Shown in pieces: positions 35,241 to 43,207 of a stretch of 64,000 nt of DNA; within the stretch, counting starts at the first letter, position 1; every line of letters begins with the position of its first letter. The DNA is from Cyclobacteriaceae bacterium (GTDB lineage: Bacteria > Bacteroidota > Bacteroidia > Cytophagales > Cyclobacteriaceae), in the NCBI GenBank assembly GCA_016786495.1, contig JAEUUJ010000015.1, forward strand, positions 1 to 64,000. The letters run 5' to 3'. Below the pieces are notes generated by a model. It saw only the letters and a list, made by a program, of their open reading frames with translations. It searched no databases and was not told the DNA's origin. The position numbers were made by a program, and so were the translations under genes.

Positions 35241-35896
35241 TAGCCGTTAACTTTCTTGTGATCCGCCAGGAATTTCGCAAGGCCGCTGTCGGTTAGCGGG
35301 TGATTGAGCAAACTGGTAATAACATTCAGCGGGCATGTAACCACATCCGAGCCGATCTCAGCGCACTGGATCAGGTGCATGGTATGGCGAACCGATGCGG
35401 AGAGAATTTCGGTATCGAACCCGTAATTGTCATAGATCTGGCGAATCTGCGCGATTAGTTCCAGGCCGTCTTGTGAAATATCATCCAAACGGCCGATGAA
35501 CGGGGAGACGTAGCTCGCGCCGGCTTTGGCCGCCAGAATTGCCTGTCCGGCAGAAAATACGAGTGTGCAGTTGGTGCGGATGCCTTCGCTTGAAAACTTC
35601 TTGATGGCTTTCACACCGTCTTTGATCATCGGCACTTTTACCACGATCTTATCATCGATTTTCGCCAGCTCTTTACCTTCCTTAATGATGTTTTCGAAGT
35701 CGGTGGCGATTACTTCCGCGCTCACGTTGTTGTCAACGATGTTACAGATTGCCTTATAGTGCGCGCGTACGTTTGCATCGCCTTTAATGCCTTCCTTGGC
35801 CATCAAAGAGGGGTTTGTAGTAACGCCATCCAGCACGCCCAGGTCGTAGGCTTCCTGTATTTCCTTGAGATTTGCGGTATCGATGAAAAATTTCAT
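35240..35896 (-). CDS. Transaldolase / fructose-6-phosphate aldolase family enzyme
   Basis: 218 residues, the short transaldolase (TalC/FSA) class. It opens MKFFIDTANLKEIQEAYDLG and has GVTTNPSLMAKEG, the Schiff-base Lys87 in DDKIVVKVPMI, TNCTLVFSAGQAILAAKAGA and SPFIGRLDDI. These enzymes move a dihydroxyacetone unit between sugar phosphates (pentose phosphate pathway) or cleave fructose 6-phosphate. Which activity dominates cannot be read with confidence. Translationally linked to the FtsE-like gene downstream. Confidence 0.88.
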   Translation of the reverse strand: MKFFIDTANLKEIQEAYDLGVLDGVTTNPSLMAKEGIKGDANVRAHYKAICNIVDNNVSAEVIATDFENIIKEGKELAKIDDKIVVKVPMIKDGVKAIKKFSSEGIRTNCTLVFSAGQAILAAKAGASYVSPFIGRLDDISQDGLELIAQIRQIYDNYGFDTEILSASVRHTMHLIQCAEIGSDVVTCPLNVITSLLNHPLTDSGLAKFLADHKKVNG

Positions 35897-35987
35897 GGTG
35901 AGATAGTGGTTTTAGACGGGTAAAAATAAAAAAAGTCCGGGAGGGTTTTTATCAAATTCCTGCGGACTGGCGGTTAAAAGGCAATAA

Positions 35988-36088
35988 AAAAAGTGGCAAA
36001 CCGAACATCGCACCGCTACAACCGCCTACCCTTGCTACCTTCCGGTCCTGGGGGAATTCAGCAGGAGCTGGTCGTGCCGGTTTACCGG
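35988..36088 (-). ncRNA. ffs: Small bacterial signal recognition particle RNA (4.5S type)
   Basis: On the minus strand the apical domain reads CCAGGACCGGAAGGTAGCAA (within 36032-36053), with the GGAA tetraloop and the AGCA internal loop that bind Ffh. The ends pair: GGTAAACCGG (near 36086-36077) with TCGGTTTGCC (36004-35995). Total length is about 100 nt, as for small SRP RNAs. A promoter at 36092-36121 predicts a start at about 36088. A run of seven T after GCCAC (35990-35984) should end transcription. Confidence 0.92.
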
Positions 36089-36091
36089 GTG

Positions 36092-36121
36092 CAAATATAG
36101 CAGGCAGGGCAGAATTATCAA
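36092..36121 (-). promoter_or_regulatory. Promoter of the SRP RNA gene
   Basis: Minus-strand TTG (36121-36119), 19-base spacer, TATATTTG (36099-36092): a perfect Bacteroidota promoter, placed so that the start coincides with the 5' end of the folded SRP RNA. Confidence 0.75.
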
Positions 36122-36127
36122 GAATGT

Positions 36128-36367
36128 TTAAGCCAGCCCGGAGAGATACAGGTTGAACTCCAGCGGGCTGCATACTTCAAAGGCATCCGCTTTCAGATCT
36201 TCGAAAATACCTTCATCAAATTGCAGGTCACGCACTTGCGGCTGCTGTCCGGGTTCGATGGTGATTTCCGTGCCGGTATAATGGATGGGGTTCACCTTAA
36301 CCAGAATAAGCAAATCATCGTGGTTCTTTTTGAAGTATTGGTGAACGATATTTTGGGTTTTAGCCAT
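36128..36367 (-). CDS. Small conserved-looking protein of unknown function
   Basis: 79 residues from the ATG at 36367 (MAKTQNIVHQYFKKNHDDLL). It is mixed alpha/beta, acidic in the second half (DLQFDEGIFEDLKADAFEVC), with no signal peptide or membrane segment. I recognise no family. The frame is open for three more codons upstream, but these would overlap the -7 box at 36374-36381. That box lies only six bases before the ATG, so the mRNA is probably leaderless or nearly so. It sits between SRP RNA and bTHX and is divergent from the latter. Confidence 0.6.
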   Translation of the reverse strand: MAKTQNIVHQYFKKNHDDLLILVKVNPIHYTGTEITIEPGQQPQVRDLQFDEGIFEDLKADAFEVCSPLEFNLYLSGLA

Positions 36368-36373
36368 TGGTCT

Positions 36374-36381
36374 CAAAAATA
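36374..36381 (-). promoter_or_regulatory. -7 box immediately before the small unknown gene
   Basis: Minus-strand TATTTTTG matches TAnnTTTG. It ends six bases before the ATG at 36367. No clear -33 TTG. Confidence 0.45.
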
Positions 36382-36418
36382 CAGAAAGCCGGTTGTACGA
36401 AAAATGCCCTGCGATATT

Positions 36419-36448
36419 TTGTGATCCCGAGCGGGTTTGCTATACTTG
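36419..36448 (+). promoter_or_regulatory. Promoter for bTHX (and possibly the trp operon)
   Basis: TTG (36419-36421), 19-base spacer and TATACTTG (36441-36448), one mismatch to TAnnTTTG. The start is predicted near 36453. No other promoter is visible before the trp leader peptide. Confidence 0.6.
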
Positions 36449-36470
36449 CCTCAATATTTCTTAAAAACCC

Positions 36471-36650
36471 ATGGGAAGAGGAGATAAAAAAAGCAAAAAA
36501 GGTAAGCGTACAATCGGCTCATTCGGCGTTAGCCGCAGCCGTGTGAAAATTAAGGCAAGGCTGAAACGCGTAGCTTCTAAAAAGAAGGCGACCGTAGCTG
36601 CAGGAGCTGCAAAACCGAAGCGCGCACCCCGTAAAAAAGCTGAAGCATAA
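36471..36650 (+). CDS. 30S ribosomal protein bTHX
   Basis: 59 residues, MGRGDKKSKKGKRTIGSFGV and a very basic, Ala/Lys/Arg-rich tail. The MGRGDKK-x-KKGK-x(2)-IGS-(F/Y)-GV pattern is characteristic of the bTHX (Thx) family, a small peptide lodged in the head of the 30S subunit in Thermus and found across Bacteroidota. Here the tail is longer than the ~25-residue Thermus peptide. It has its own promoter and ends only six bases before the trp leader-peptide start. The trp attenuator terminator is therefore also the first terminator downstream of this gene. Confidence 0.9.
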   Translation: MGRGDKKSKKGKRTIGSFGVSRSRVKIKARLKRVASKKKATVAAGAAKPKRAPRKKAEA

Positions 36651-36656
36651 GTTGAC

Positions 36657-36713
36657 ATGATCAGAGTTTCAAACATAGCATGGTGGTGGCATATATCTGA
36701 AACAGATATGTGA
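36657..36713 (+). CDS. trpL: trp operon leader peptide with three tandem Trp codons
   Basis: The 18-codon reading frame gives MIRVSNIAWWWHISETDM, with TGG TGG TGG at 36681-36689. Tryptophan is rare, so three in a row just before a mutually exclusive hairpin set and a complete trp operon is strong evidence for a regulatory leader peptide. It lies six bases after the bTHX stop. When charged tRNA-Trp is scarce, a ribosome would stall at these codons and cover the first strand of the 1:2 hairpin. Confidence 0.92.
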   Translation: MIRVSNIAWWWHISETDM

Positions 36714-36776
36714 ACAGCCTTGTTATAACTATACATTAGCCAGAGGCCCGCTGTTCACAGCGGGCTTCTTGTTTTT
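36690..36776 (+). promoter_or_regulatory. Transcription attenuator of the trp operon
   Basis: Three competing structures can be drawn. 1:2 hairpin: 36690-36699 with 36703-36712 (10 bp, one G-U). 2:3 antiterminator: 36709-36718 (TGTGAACAGC) with 36750-36759 (GCTGTTCACA), 10 bp perfect. 3:4 terminator: 36742-36753 with 36758-36769, then a T-rich tail. Segment 1 begins right after the Trp codons, so ribosome stalling would free segment 2 and favour read-through. This is the classical ribosome-mediated attenuation layout. Confidence 0.9.
36742..36776 (+). terminator. Attenuator terminator before trpE
   Basis: A 12-bp stem with core GCCCGCTG/CAGCGGGC, loop TTCA, followed by TGTTTTT. Its 5' arm overlaps the antiterminator strand. 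It also ends bTHX transcripts that do not continue into trpE. Confidence 0.9.
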
Positions 36777-36797
36777 ATACCCTTTGACGAAATTGAA

Positions 36798-38198
36798 ATG
36801 AACTACAAAATTCAAACACGATCGAAAAAGCTGCTGTCCGACACGCTCACCCCGGTAAACATCTACCTGAAATTGCGCGATGTTTTTGCCGGAAGCATCC
36901 TGCTGGAGAGCTCTGACTACCACGGCCAGGAGAACAGCTTGTCGATGATCTGCTGTGAACCGATCGCCACCGTTAAGGTGCAGCGAAACACAGCGGAACT
37001 TCGCTTTCCCGATGGAAAGATGGTTCGCGAAGAGCTTTCAGGTGCAAGCCTGATTCAAACGCTTGATGCATTCAGGGCTTCATTCGAAACAGAAAGTAAT
37101 CCGGGCAAGAATGGTTTTTCGGGCAGCGGTTTGTTCGGCTACATGGCGTACGATACCGTTAAGTTTTTTGAGGACGTCAATATTCAATCGCAGGAAGACG
37201 GCATTCCGGAAATGCAGTATGCACTTTACCGCTACGTGATCGTGGTAAACCACTTCACCAATGAACTTACGTTGTTTGAAAACACGGTAGCGGGAACTTC
37301 CGAAAGTGGTATCCACCGAATCGAGCAACTGATTTTCAGCAACCGATTCTCCACGTATGCTTTTCAATCGGTAAACGGAGAGACTTCCAATGTAACCGAT
37401 GCTGAGTACATCGACATGGTTAAACAGGGGATACGTCATTGCCAGCGCGGTGATGTATTTCAGATTGTGCTTTCCAGAAGGTTCTCCAGTCAGTTTAAGG
37501 GTGATGAGTTTAACGTGTATCGTGCGTTGCGGTCGATCAACCCTTCGCCATACCTGTTCTATTTTGATTACGGCAGCTTTAAACTGTTCGGATCATCACC
37601 CGAAGCCCAGTTACAGGTTCGCGGATCGCAGGCCAGTATTTACCCGATCGCGGGAACCTTCAGAAGAACGGGTAACGATCAGGAGGATGCTGAACTGGCC
37701 AGCAAGCTTGCGGCCGATGAAAAAGAAAATGCCGAGCACATCATGCTGGTGGATCTGGCTCGTAACGACATGAGCCGCCATGCCGAGCATGTAACGGTGG
37801 AGGTGTTTAAGGAAATCCAGTACTACTCGCACGTGATTCACCTCGTGTCGAAAGTTACCGGCAAACTCCCGGAAGGCACCTCTGCTGTGAAGATTGCTTC
37901 CGATACATTTCCTGCCGGAACACTGTCGGGTGCACCCAAGCATATGGCGATGACTTTGATCAACCAACTCGAAAACGTGAACCGCAGCTTTTACGGAGGC
38001 GCAATCGGTTATCTGGGATTTAATAACGACTTTAACCATGCCATCATGATCCGAACGTTCCTCAGCCGGAACAATCAACTATTTTACCAGGCAGGAGCAG
38101 GCGTTGTTTCCAAATCCGATCCGCAAAGCGAACTGCAGGAAGTAAATAACAAGCTTGGCGCGCTGCGCAAAGCAATTTTAATGGCTCAAACTATCTGA
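36798..38198 (+). CDS. trpE: Anthranilate synthase component I
   Basis: 466 residues. The N-terminal domain has GSILLESSDYHGQENSLS, containing the LLES element that in characterised TrpE forms the tryptophan feedback site. The C-terminal chorismate-binding domain has LFGSSPEAQLQV, YPIAGTFRRTG, DEKENAEHIMLVDLARNDM, FPAGTLSGAPKHMAM and GGAIGYLGFN, with the tail QAGAGVVSKSDPQSELQEV. The enzyme converts chorismate to anthranilate using ammonia from TrpG. Control is likely double: attenuation of the mRNA and feedback of the protein. First structural gene of trpEGDCFBA; one base separates it from trpG. Confidence 0.96.
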   Translation: MNYKIQTRSKKLLSDTLTPVNIYLKLRDVFAGSILLESSDYHGQENSLSMICCEPIATVKVQRNTAELRFPDGKMVREELSGASLIQTLDAFRASFETESNPGKNGFSGSGLFGYMAYDTVKFFEDVNIQSQEDGIPEMQYALYRYVIVVNHFTNELTLFENTVAGTSESGIHRIEQLIFSNRFSTYAFQSVNGETSNVTDAEYIDMVKQGIRHCQRGDVFQIVLSRRFSSQFKGDEFNVYRALRSINPSPYLFYFDYGSFKLFGSSPEAQLQVRGSQASIYPIAGTFRRTGNDQEDAELASKLAADEKENAEHIMLVDLARNDMSRHAEHVTVEVFKEIQYYSHVIHLVSKVTGKLPEGTSAVKIASDTFPAGTLSGAPKHMAMTLINQLENVNRSFYGGAIGYLGFNNDFNHAIMIRTFLSRNNQLFYQAGAGVVSKSDPQSELQEVNNKLGALRKAILMAQTI

Positions 38199-38199
38199 C

Positions 38200-38766
38200 A
38201 TGAAGATTTTAGTACTCGATAACTACGATTCGTTTACCTACAACCTGGTTCATATTATCCGGGAACGGAAGTATGACTATGAAGTGCATCGGAACAACAA
38301 GATTGCACTGGAGGAAGTAAAACGGTTTGATAAAATTCTTCTTTCACCCGGCCCGGGAATTCCGGATGAAGCCGGCATTATGAAGGATTTGATTAAAACA
38401 TATGGCGCTTCAAAAAGTATTCTGGGTGTTTGTCTCGGCCATCAGGGGATCGGGGAAGTTTATGGTGCTTCCTTGTTCAATATTCCGAAAGTGCTTCATG
38501 GAGTTACATCCATCGCGCATGTCACCGATCATGACGAAAAGCTCTTCAAGGGTATTCCGGAAGATTTCCAGGTAACGCATTATCATTCCTGGGCCATAAA
38601 AGCCGATACGATCAAGTCGCCCCTGAAAATTACGGCTACGAATGAAGAGGGGCTGGTAATGGCGGTGCGGCATGAAAAGTTTGATGTGTGTGGAGTACAA
38701 TTCCATCCGGAGTCGATCATGACTCCCGAAGGGCCGAAGATTATTGAAAATTGGTTGAAGGGCTAG
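38200..38766 (+). CDS. trpG: Anthranilate synthase component II (glutamine amidotransferase)
   Basis: 188 residues. It opens MKILVLDNYDSFTYNLVHII. The oxyanion/PGPG region is LLSPGPGIPDEAG, the nucleophile is Cys78 in LGVCLGHQGIGE, and the catalytic His169 and Glu171 are in VQFHPESIMTPEG. It supplies ammonia from glutamine to TrpE. In many bacteria the same subunit also serves aminodeoxychorismate synthase (PabA role); no separate pabA is visible here, so a shared role is possible. One base after trpE. Confidence 0.95.
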   Translation: MKILVLDNYDSFTYNLVHIIRERKYDYEVHRNNKIALEEVKRFDKILLSPGPGIPDEAGIMKDLIKTYGASKSILGVCLGHQGIGEVYGASLFNIPKVLHGVTSIAHVTDHDEKLFKGIPEDFQVTHYHSWAIKADTIKSPLKITATNEEGLVMAVRHEKFDVCGVQFHPESIMTPEGPKIIENWLKG

Positions 38767-38800
38767 TGTAAGGGGACGAACAATCAAGATTAAACAGCGT

Positions 38801-39787
38801 ATGAAAACAGTATTGAATGAATTAATTGATCACCAGTCGCTCACGAAGGAGGAGGCGCGGCAGGTTCTGATTGAACTTACATCGGGCAAGTACAACCCGA
38901 GCCAGACGGCTTCTTTCATAACCGTGTATATGATGCGCAACATCACGGTCGATGAGCTTCAGGGTTTTCGTGATGCGATGCTGGAGCTTTGTATTCCGGC
39001 CCGGTTCGATCAGCCGGTGATGGACGTGTGCGGAACCGGTGGTGACGGAAAGAACACGTTTAACATCTCAACGCTGTCTTCCTTTGTGGTGGCAGCAGCC
39101 GGACAGCCGGTTGCCAAGCACGGTAACTATGGGGTTTCGTCAGCCTGTGGGTCATCGAACGTGCTGGAATATTTCGGGTATACGTTTACAAACAACATCG
39201 ATGAACTGAAGCGCTCGCTCGACCGTGCCAACATTTGCTTCATGCATGCACCGTTGTTTCATCCTGCCTTGAAAAATGTTGCACCCATTCGTAAAGAACT
39301 TGGGGTTAAAACTTTTTTCAACATGCTTGGGCCGATGGTGAACCCGGCATTTCCGTCACGGCAACTGGTAGGCGTGTTCAGTCTCGAGCTCGCCAGAAAA
39401 TACGGATACCTGTATCAGCAGTCCGACAAGCAATTTGTTGTCCTTCATTCCCTTGATGGATATGATGAGATTTCGCTTACCGGGGCTTTCAAGTATTTTT
39501 ATAATAACGGTGAGCAACTGGCTGATGCTTCGGATTTAGGATTGCCGAAACTCACGTATGATCAGATTGGCGGAGGTGACTCTGTCGCGGATTCAGCAAA
39601 GATTTTCATGGATGTGCTGGAAGGGAAGGGCAGTACGGCACAAAACGCAGCGGTGATTGCCAATGCCGGCATGGCTTTATATTGTGCCGATCAAAAAGCA
39701 GGGTTGCTGAATGCGGTAGCCAAAGCCCGGGAGTCGCTCGAGTCCGGCAAAGCGCTTGAGTCATTCAAAAAACTGATTAATCGCTGA
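38801..39787 (+). CDS. trpD: Anthranilate phosphoribosyltransferase
   Basis: 328 residues. The PRPP-binding glycine loop is DVCGTGGDGKNTFNIST. KHGNYGVSSACGSSNVLEYF is the KHGN(R/Y) element, and the anthranilate-binding region is FMHAPLFHPALKNVAPIRKE followed by RTFFN-like KTFFNMLGPMVNPA. The enzyme transfers phosphoribose to anthranilate, the second step of tryptophan synthesis. It is separate from trpG, unlike the enteric fusion. Its stop overlaps the trpC start by one base (TGATG). Confidence 0.96.
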   Translation: MKTVLNELIDHQSLTKEEARQVLIELTSGKYNPSQTASFITVYMMRNITVDELQGFRDAMLELCIPARFDQPVMDVCGTGGDGKNTFNISTLSSFVVAAAGQPVAKHGNYGVSSACGSSNVLEYFGYTFTNNIDELKRSLDRANICFMHAPLFHPALKNVAPIRKELGVKTFFNMLGPMVNPAFPSRQLVGVFSLELARKYGYLYQQSDKQFVVLHSLDGYDEISLTGAFKYFYNNGEQLADASDLGLPKLTYDQIGGGDSVADSAKIFMDVLEGKGSTAQNAAVIANAGMALYCADQKAGLLNAVAKARESLESGKALESFKKLINR

Positions 39788-40584
39788 TGAATATTCTCGA
39801 TACCATCGTTGCGCATAAGCGGAAAGAAGTTGCGGCCAGAATGGAGTCTGCTCCAACTTCAATGCTGGAGAAGCGACCGTTATTTCAGCAGCCGGTCATC
39901 TCGTTGAAAAAGCGCTTGCTGGAAGAAAATTCCTCCGGCATCATTGCCGAGTTTAAAAGACAGTCGCCTTCCAAAGGCGTGATCAATTCAACTGCATTGG
40001 CGGACGCAACCACGCTTCAGTATGTTCAGGCGGGTGCCTCGGGATTATCGGTGTTGACCGATCGTCAGTTCTTTGGCGGAAGTGAGGAAGATTTTCTTTC
40101 GGCAAGACGCGCAAATGGGAATACACCGATGCTGCGAAAGGATTTCGTAGTGAGCGAATATCAGATTGTTGAGGCCAGGTCGATCGGTGCCGATGTGATC
40201 CTTTTAATTGCAGCTTGTCTTGATCCGGCTACGGTTACGGCACTTTCAGCATTTGCCCACAGGTTGGGCATGGAGGTATTGCTGGAGGTTCACAATGAAG
40301 AGGAGTTGTTGCAAAACCTTCGTTCGGACGCTGATATGGTTGGAGTGAATAACCGGAACCTGAAAACGTTTGAGGTGGATATTAATCTCTCCCGGAAATT
40401 ATTCCCGCTGATCCCGAAAGACGCAGTGAAGGTTTCTGAAAGCGGGATTGAAAAGGCTGAGACGATCCGGGAACTCCGCGAAACAGGATTTAGAGGGTTT
40501 TTAATGGGCCAGCGGTTCATGGAACAATCCAACCCCGGTCAGGCATGTCAGGCATTCATCGACACGTTACGCAACGGAAAATGA
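39787..40584 (+). CDS. trpC: Indole-3-glycerol phosphate synthase
   Basis: 265 residues, (beta/alpha)8 barrel. It opens MNILDTIVAHKRKEVAARME. The catalytic strand GIIAEFKRQSPSKGVI has the essential Glu and Lys, LRKDFVVSEYQIVEARSIGA a second Lys, and VGVNNRNLKTFEVD the Asn. The phosphate site is VSESGIEKAETIRELRETGF then GFLMGQRFM. It closes the indole ring from carboxyphenylamino-deoxyribulose phosphate. It is a single-function protein, with trpF a separate gene overlapping by four bases. Confidence 0.96.
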   Translation: MNILDTIVAHKRKEVAARMESAPTSMLEKRPLFQQPVISLKKRLLEENSSGIIAEFKRQSPSKGVINSTALADATTLQYVQAGASGLSVLTDRQFFGGSEEDFLSARRANGNTPMLRKDFVVSEYQIVEARSIGADVILLIAACLDPATVTALSAFAHRLGMEVLLEVHNEEELLQNLRSDADMVGVNNRNLKTFEVDINLSRKLFPLIPKDAVKVSESGIEKAETIRELRETGFRGFLMGQRFMEQSNPGQACQAFIDTLRNGK

Positions 40585-41204
40585 ATGTAAAGCTTAAAAT
40601 ATGCGGCATGCGTGACGCTGCCAACATTGCTGATGTGGCGGCATTGCAACCGGATTACCTGGGCTTTATCTTTTATGAGAAGTCACCCCGATTTGTCGGA
40701 GCTGATTTTAAAATGCCTGATTTACCGAATGGGGTGAAGCGGGTAGGTGTTTTTGTGAATGAAAAGACAGAGAATATTTTTCAGCGCATAGAACGATACA
40801 AACTCGACTTCGTGCAATTGCACGGGAACGAAACAGTGCGTGAATGTGACGTGCTGCATACAAAAGGGGTCAGGGTTATCAAAGCCTTCTCAGTCGATGA
40901 TGGTTTTGATTTTGACGTAACAAAGTCTTTCGAAACATATGTTCATTATTTTTTGTTCGATACGAAAGGAAAGTACTTTGGGGGTAATGCAAAAACGTTC
41001 GACTGGAGTTTACTGCGGAGATACAACCAGGCGGTTCCCTTCTTTTTGAGTGGCGGTATTTCACCTGAGAATATTTCCGCGGTGAGAGAGCTTCAGGGTT
41101 TGAATATTCATGCGATCGATGTGAACAGCGGGGTGGAAGACCACCCTGCGTTTAAGAATGTTAGTAAAGTTAAAGCGATTCAAGAGGTCATAAACGCATT
41201 ATAA
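40581..41204 (+). CDS. trpF: Phosphoribosylanthranilate isomerase
   Basis: 207 residues from the ATG at 40581, whose bases overlap the trpC stop (ATGA). It opens [20 protein letters not shown] with catalytic Cys in [22 protein letters not shown] and VQLHGNE are family motifs, and the general acid Asp lies in [21 protein letters not shown]. The phosphate-binding end is [11 protein letters not shown] and [19 protein letters not shown]. It performs the Amadori rearrangement between trpD and trpC. A longer reading from 40545 runs inside trpC and is rejected. Confidence 0.95.
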   Translation: MNVKLKICGMRDAANIADVAALQPDYLGFIFYEKSPRFVGADFKMPDLPNGVKRVGVFVNEKTENIFQRIERYKLDFVQLHGNETVRECDVLHTKGVRVIKAFSVDDGFDFDVTKSFETYVHYFLFDTKGKYFGGNAKTFDWSLLRRYNQAVPFFLSGGISPENISAVRELQGLNIHAIDVNSGVEDHPAFKNVSKVKAIQEVINAL

Positions 41205-41206
41205 AT

Positions 41207-42388
41207 ATGAAGTACACGGTTAATGAGAAAGGTTTTTATGGGAAGTTTGGCGGAGCGTACATCCCTGAAATGCTCTACCCGAACGTGGAGGAGCTGCGAA
41301 CGAATTATCTATCGATCATCTACGAGCCGGAATTTCAACTGGAGTTCTCGAAGCTCTTGAAAGACTACGTGGGTCGGCCAACACCACTCTACCTGGCGCA
41401 TCGGTTGTCCGAGAAATACAATACCCGGATTTATCTGAAGCGTGAAGATTTATGTCATACCGGTGCGCATAAAATCAATAACACCATCGGGCAGATTCTG
41501 CTGGCAAAACGCCTGGGCAAGAATAAGATTATTGCAGAAACCGGGGCAGGTCAACATGGTGTTGCCACGGCAACGGTGTGCGCGCTCATGGGAATGGAGT
41601 GCACGGTTTACATGGGGCAACTCGATATTGAACGACAGCGGCCGAATGTTGAGCGCATGCGCATTCTCGGGGCTCAGGTGGTTCCTGCCCGCAGCGGCAA
41701 CATGACCCTGAAAGACGCGACCAATGAAGCGATGCGTCACTGGATCAACAACCCTTCCGACACGCATTATATTATCGGTTCGGTGGTGGGTCCGCATCCC
41801 TATCCCGATATGGTTACTCGCTTCCAGTCGGTTATTAGCGAAGAGATTAAGGCTCAGTTGCAGCAAGCGGAGGGTAATCCGTATCCCGATCATGTGATTG
41901 CCTGTGTGGGCGGTGGCAGCAATGCTGCAGGCGCGTTTTATCACTTCCTGGAAGATGAACACGTGAACCTGGTAGGGGCAGAGGCTGCTGGCAAAGGCGT
42001 TAACTCGGGCGAATCAGCCGCTACTACAGCACTTGGGAAAACAGGTGTGCTGCACGGAAGTAAAACGTTACTCATGCAAACGGAAGACGGGCAGGTTGTT
42101 GAGCCTTACTCAATTTCAGCCGGGCTGGATTATCCCGGCATCGGGCCGTTGCACGCACATTTATTCGACACGCAACGGGTTCAGTTTCTCAGCGCAACCG
42201 ATGATGAAGCCATGGAGGCCGGCATCGAATTGAGTCGCACGGAAGGAATTATTCCGGCCATTGAATCCGCGCATGCGATAGCTGTATTGAATCAACTAAA
42301 ACCTGATCCGGACGATGTGGTAGTGATTAACTTGTCTGGCAGAGGCGATAAAGATTTGGAAACCTATATCCGCTGGGGTAAATATTAA
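41207..42388 (+). CDS. trpB: Tryptophan synthase beta chain
   Basis: 393 residues. It opens with [20 protein letters not shown]. The PLP lysine is Lys89 in [36 protein letters not shown] and the phosphate-binding [14 protein letters not shown] are intact, and the C-terminus has [13 protein letters not shown] and LSGRGDKDL. The chain condenses indole with serine. It is the TrpB1 type that pairs with TrpA; two bases after trpF. Confidence 0.97.
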   Translation: MKYTVNEKGFYGKFGGAYIPEMLYPNVEELRTNYLSIIYEPEFQLEFSKLLKDYVGRPTPLYLAHRLSEKYNTRIYLKREDLCHTGAHKINNTIGQILLAKRLGKNKIIAETGAGQHGVATATVCALMGMECTVYMGQLDIERQRPNVERMRILGAQVVPARSGNMTLKDATNEAMRHWINNPSDTHYIIGSVVGPHPYPDMVTRFQSVISEEIKAQLQQAEGNPYPDHVIACVGGGSNAAGAFYHFLEDEHVNLVGAEAAGKGVNSGESAATTALGKTGVLHGSKTLLMQTEDGQVVEPYSISAGLDYPGIGPLHAHLFDTQRVQFLSATDDEAMEAGIELSRTEGIIPAIESAHAIAVLNQLKPDPDDVVVINLSGRGDKDLETYIRWGKY

Positions 42389-42405
42389 CCGTTGAATTAT
42401 TGACT

Positions 42406-43176
42406 ATGAGCAGACTCAAGAAACTGTTTCAGGAGAAGAAGCAAAATGTGTTGTCGGTTTTCTACACAGCCGGGTTTCCAAAACGCGATGATACCGTCTC
42501 GATTGCCCGCCATCTTCAGGCAGCGGGTGCTGACATCATTGAAATCGGAATTCCATTTTCTGATCCGGTAGCCGATGGTCCGACCATTCAGGCCAGCAAT
42601 AAAATTGCGCTTGATAACGGGATGACTGTGAAACTGCTGCTGGAGCAGGTAAAAGAAATCCGGAAGAGCGTAACCATGCCGGTCGTGTTAATGGGATATC
42701 TCAACCCGGTATTGCAGTATGGATTTGAGAAGTTTTGTAACGATGCAGCCGCGGCCGGTGTTGACGGATTGATTTTGCCTGATATGCCGCTGGACGAGTT
42801 TAACGAACACCGCGCCCTCACCACTTCGCTGGGTCTTGATGTGATTTTCCTGATTTCACCGACCACTTCACCGGAACGAATTGCGGTGATTGACGGGTTG
42901 TCGTCCGGATTTGTGTACGCTGTTTCGTCTTCCAGTACTACGGGTGCAAAGAAGGGCTTTACGTCAGAGCAGGAGGAGTATTTTAGGAAACTCAAAAATG
43001 CAGGACTAAAGAATCCATTCCTGATTGGTTTTGGCATTTCGGACCATCAAACCTTTAGCAAAGCCAGTCAATTCAGCTCGGGAGCGATCGTTGGCAGTGC
43101 GTTTATCAATCTTTTGAAAGAATCGAATAACTTTGAAAGCGATATCGCTCAATTTGTTCGAAGTCTGAAAGCGTAA
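42406..43176 (+). CDS. trpA: Tryptophan synthase alpha chain
   Basis: 256 residues from the ATG at 42406; a TTG six bases earlier is less likely. Catalytic Glu46 and Asp57 lie in ADIIEIGIPFSDPVADGPTI. Loop 6 is YAVSSSSTTGAKKGF, and the phosphate site is LIGFGISDHQTF and GAIVGSAFI. It cleaves indoleglycerol phosphate and passes indole to TrpB through the tunnel. It is the last gene of the operon; no strong terminator was seen in the 31 bases before the next gene. Confidence 0.96.
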   Translation: MSRLKKLFQEKKQNVLSVFYTAGFPKRDDTVSIARHLQAAGADIIEIGIPFSDPVADGPTIQASNKIALDNGMTVKLLLEQVKEIRKSVTMPVVLMGYLNPVLQYGFEKFCNDAAAAGVDGLILPDMPLDEFNEHRALTTSLGLDVIFLISPTTSPERIAVIDGLSSGFVYAVSSSSTTGAKKGFTSEQEEYFRKLKNAGLKNPFLIGFGISDHQTFSKASQFSSGAIVGSAFINLLKESNNFESDIAQFVRSLKA

Positions 43177-43207
43177 AGACAAAGGTCATACTCTAAAATT
43201 ATCAGCT

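Noticed and set aside
36652-36657. TTGACA as a separate trp promoter -35 box
   Set aside because: No fitting -10 follows, the Bacteroidota consensus differs, and a start after it would exclude the leader-peptide ATG.
40545-40580. Earlier start for trpF inside trpC
   Set aside because: It adds residues unrelated to TrpF; the ATG at 40581 gives the normal N-terminus and an ATGA overlap.
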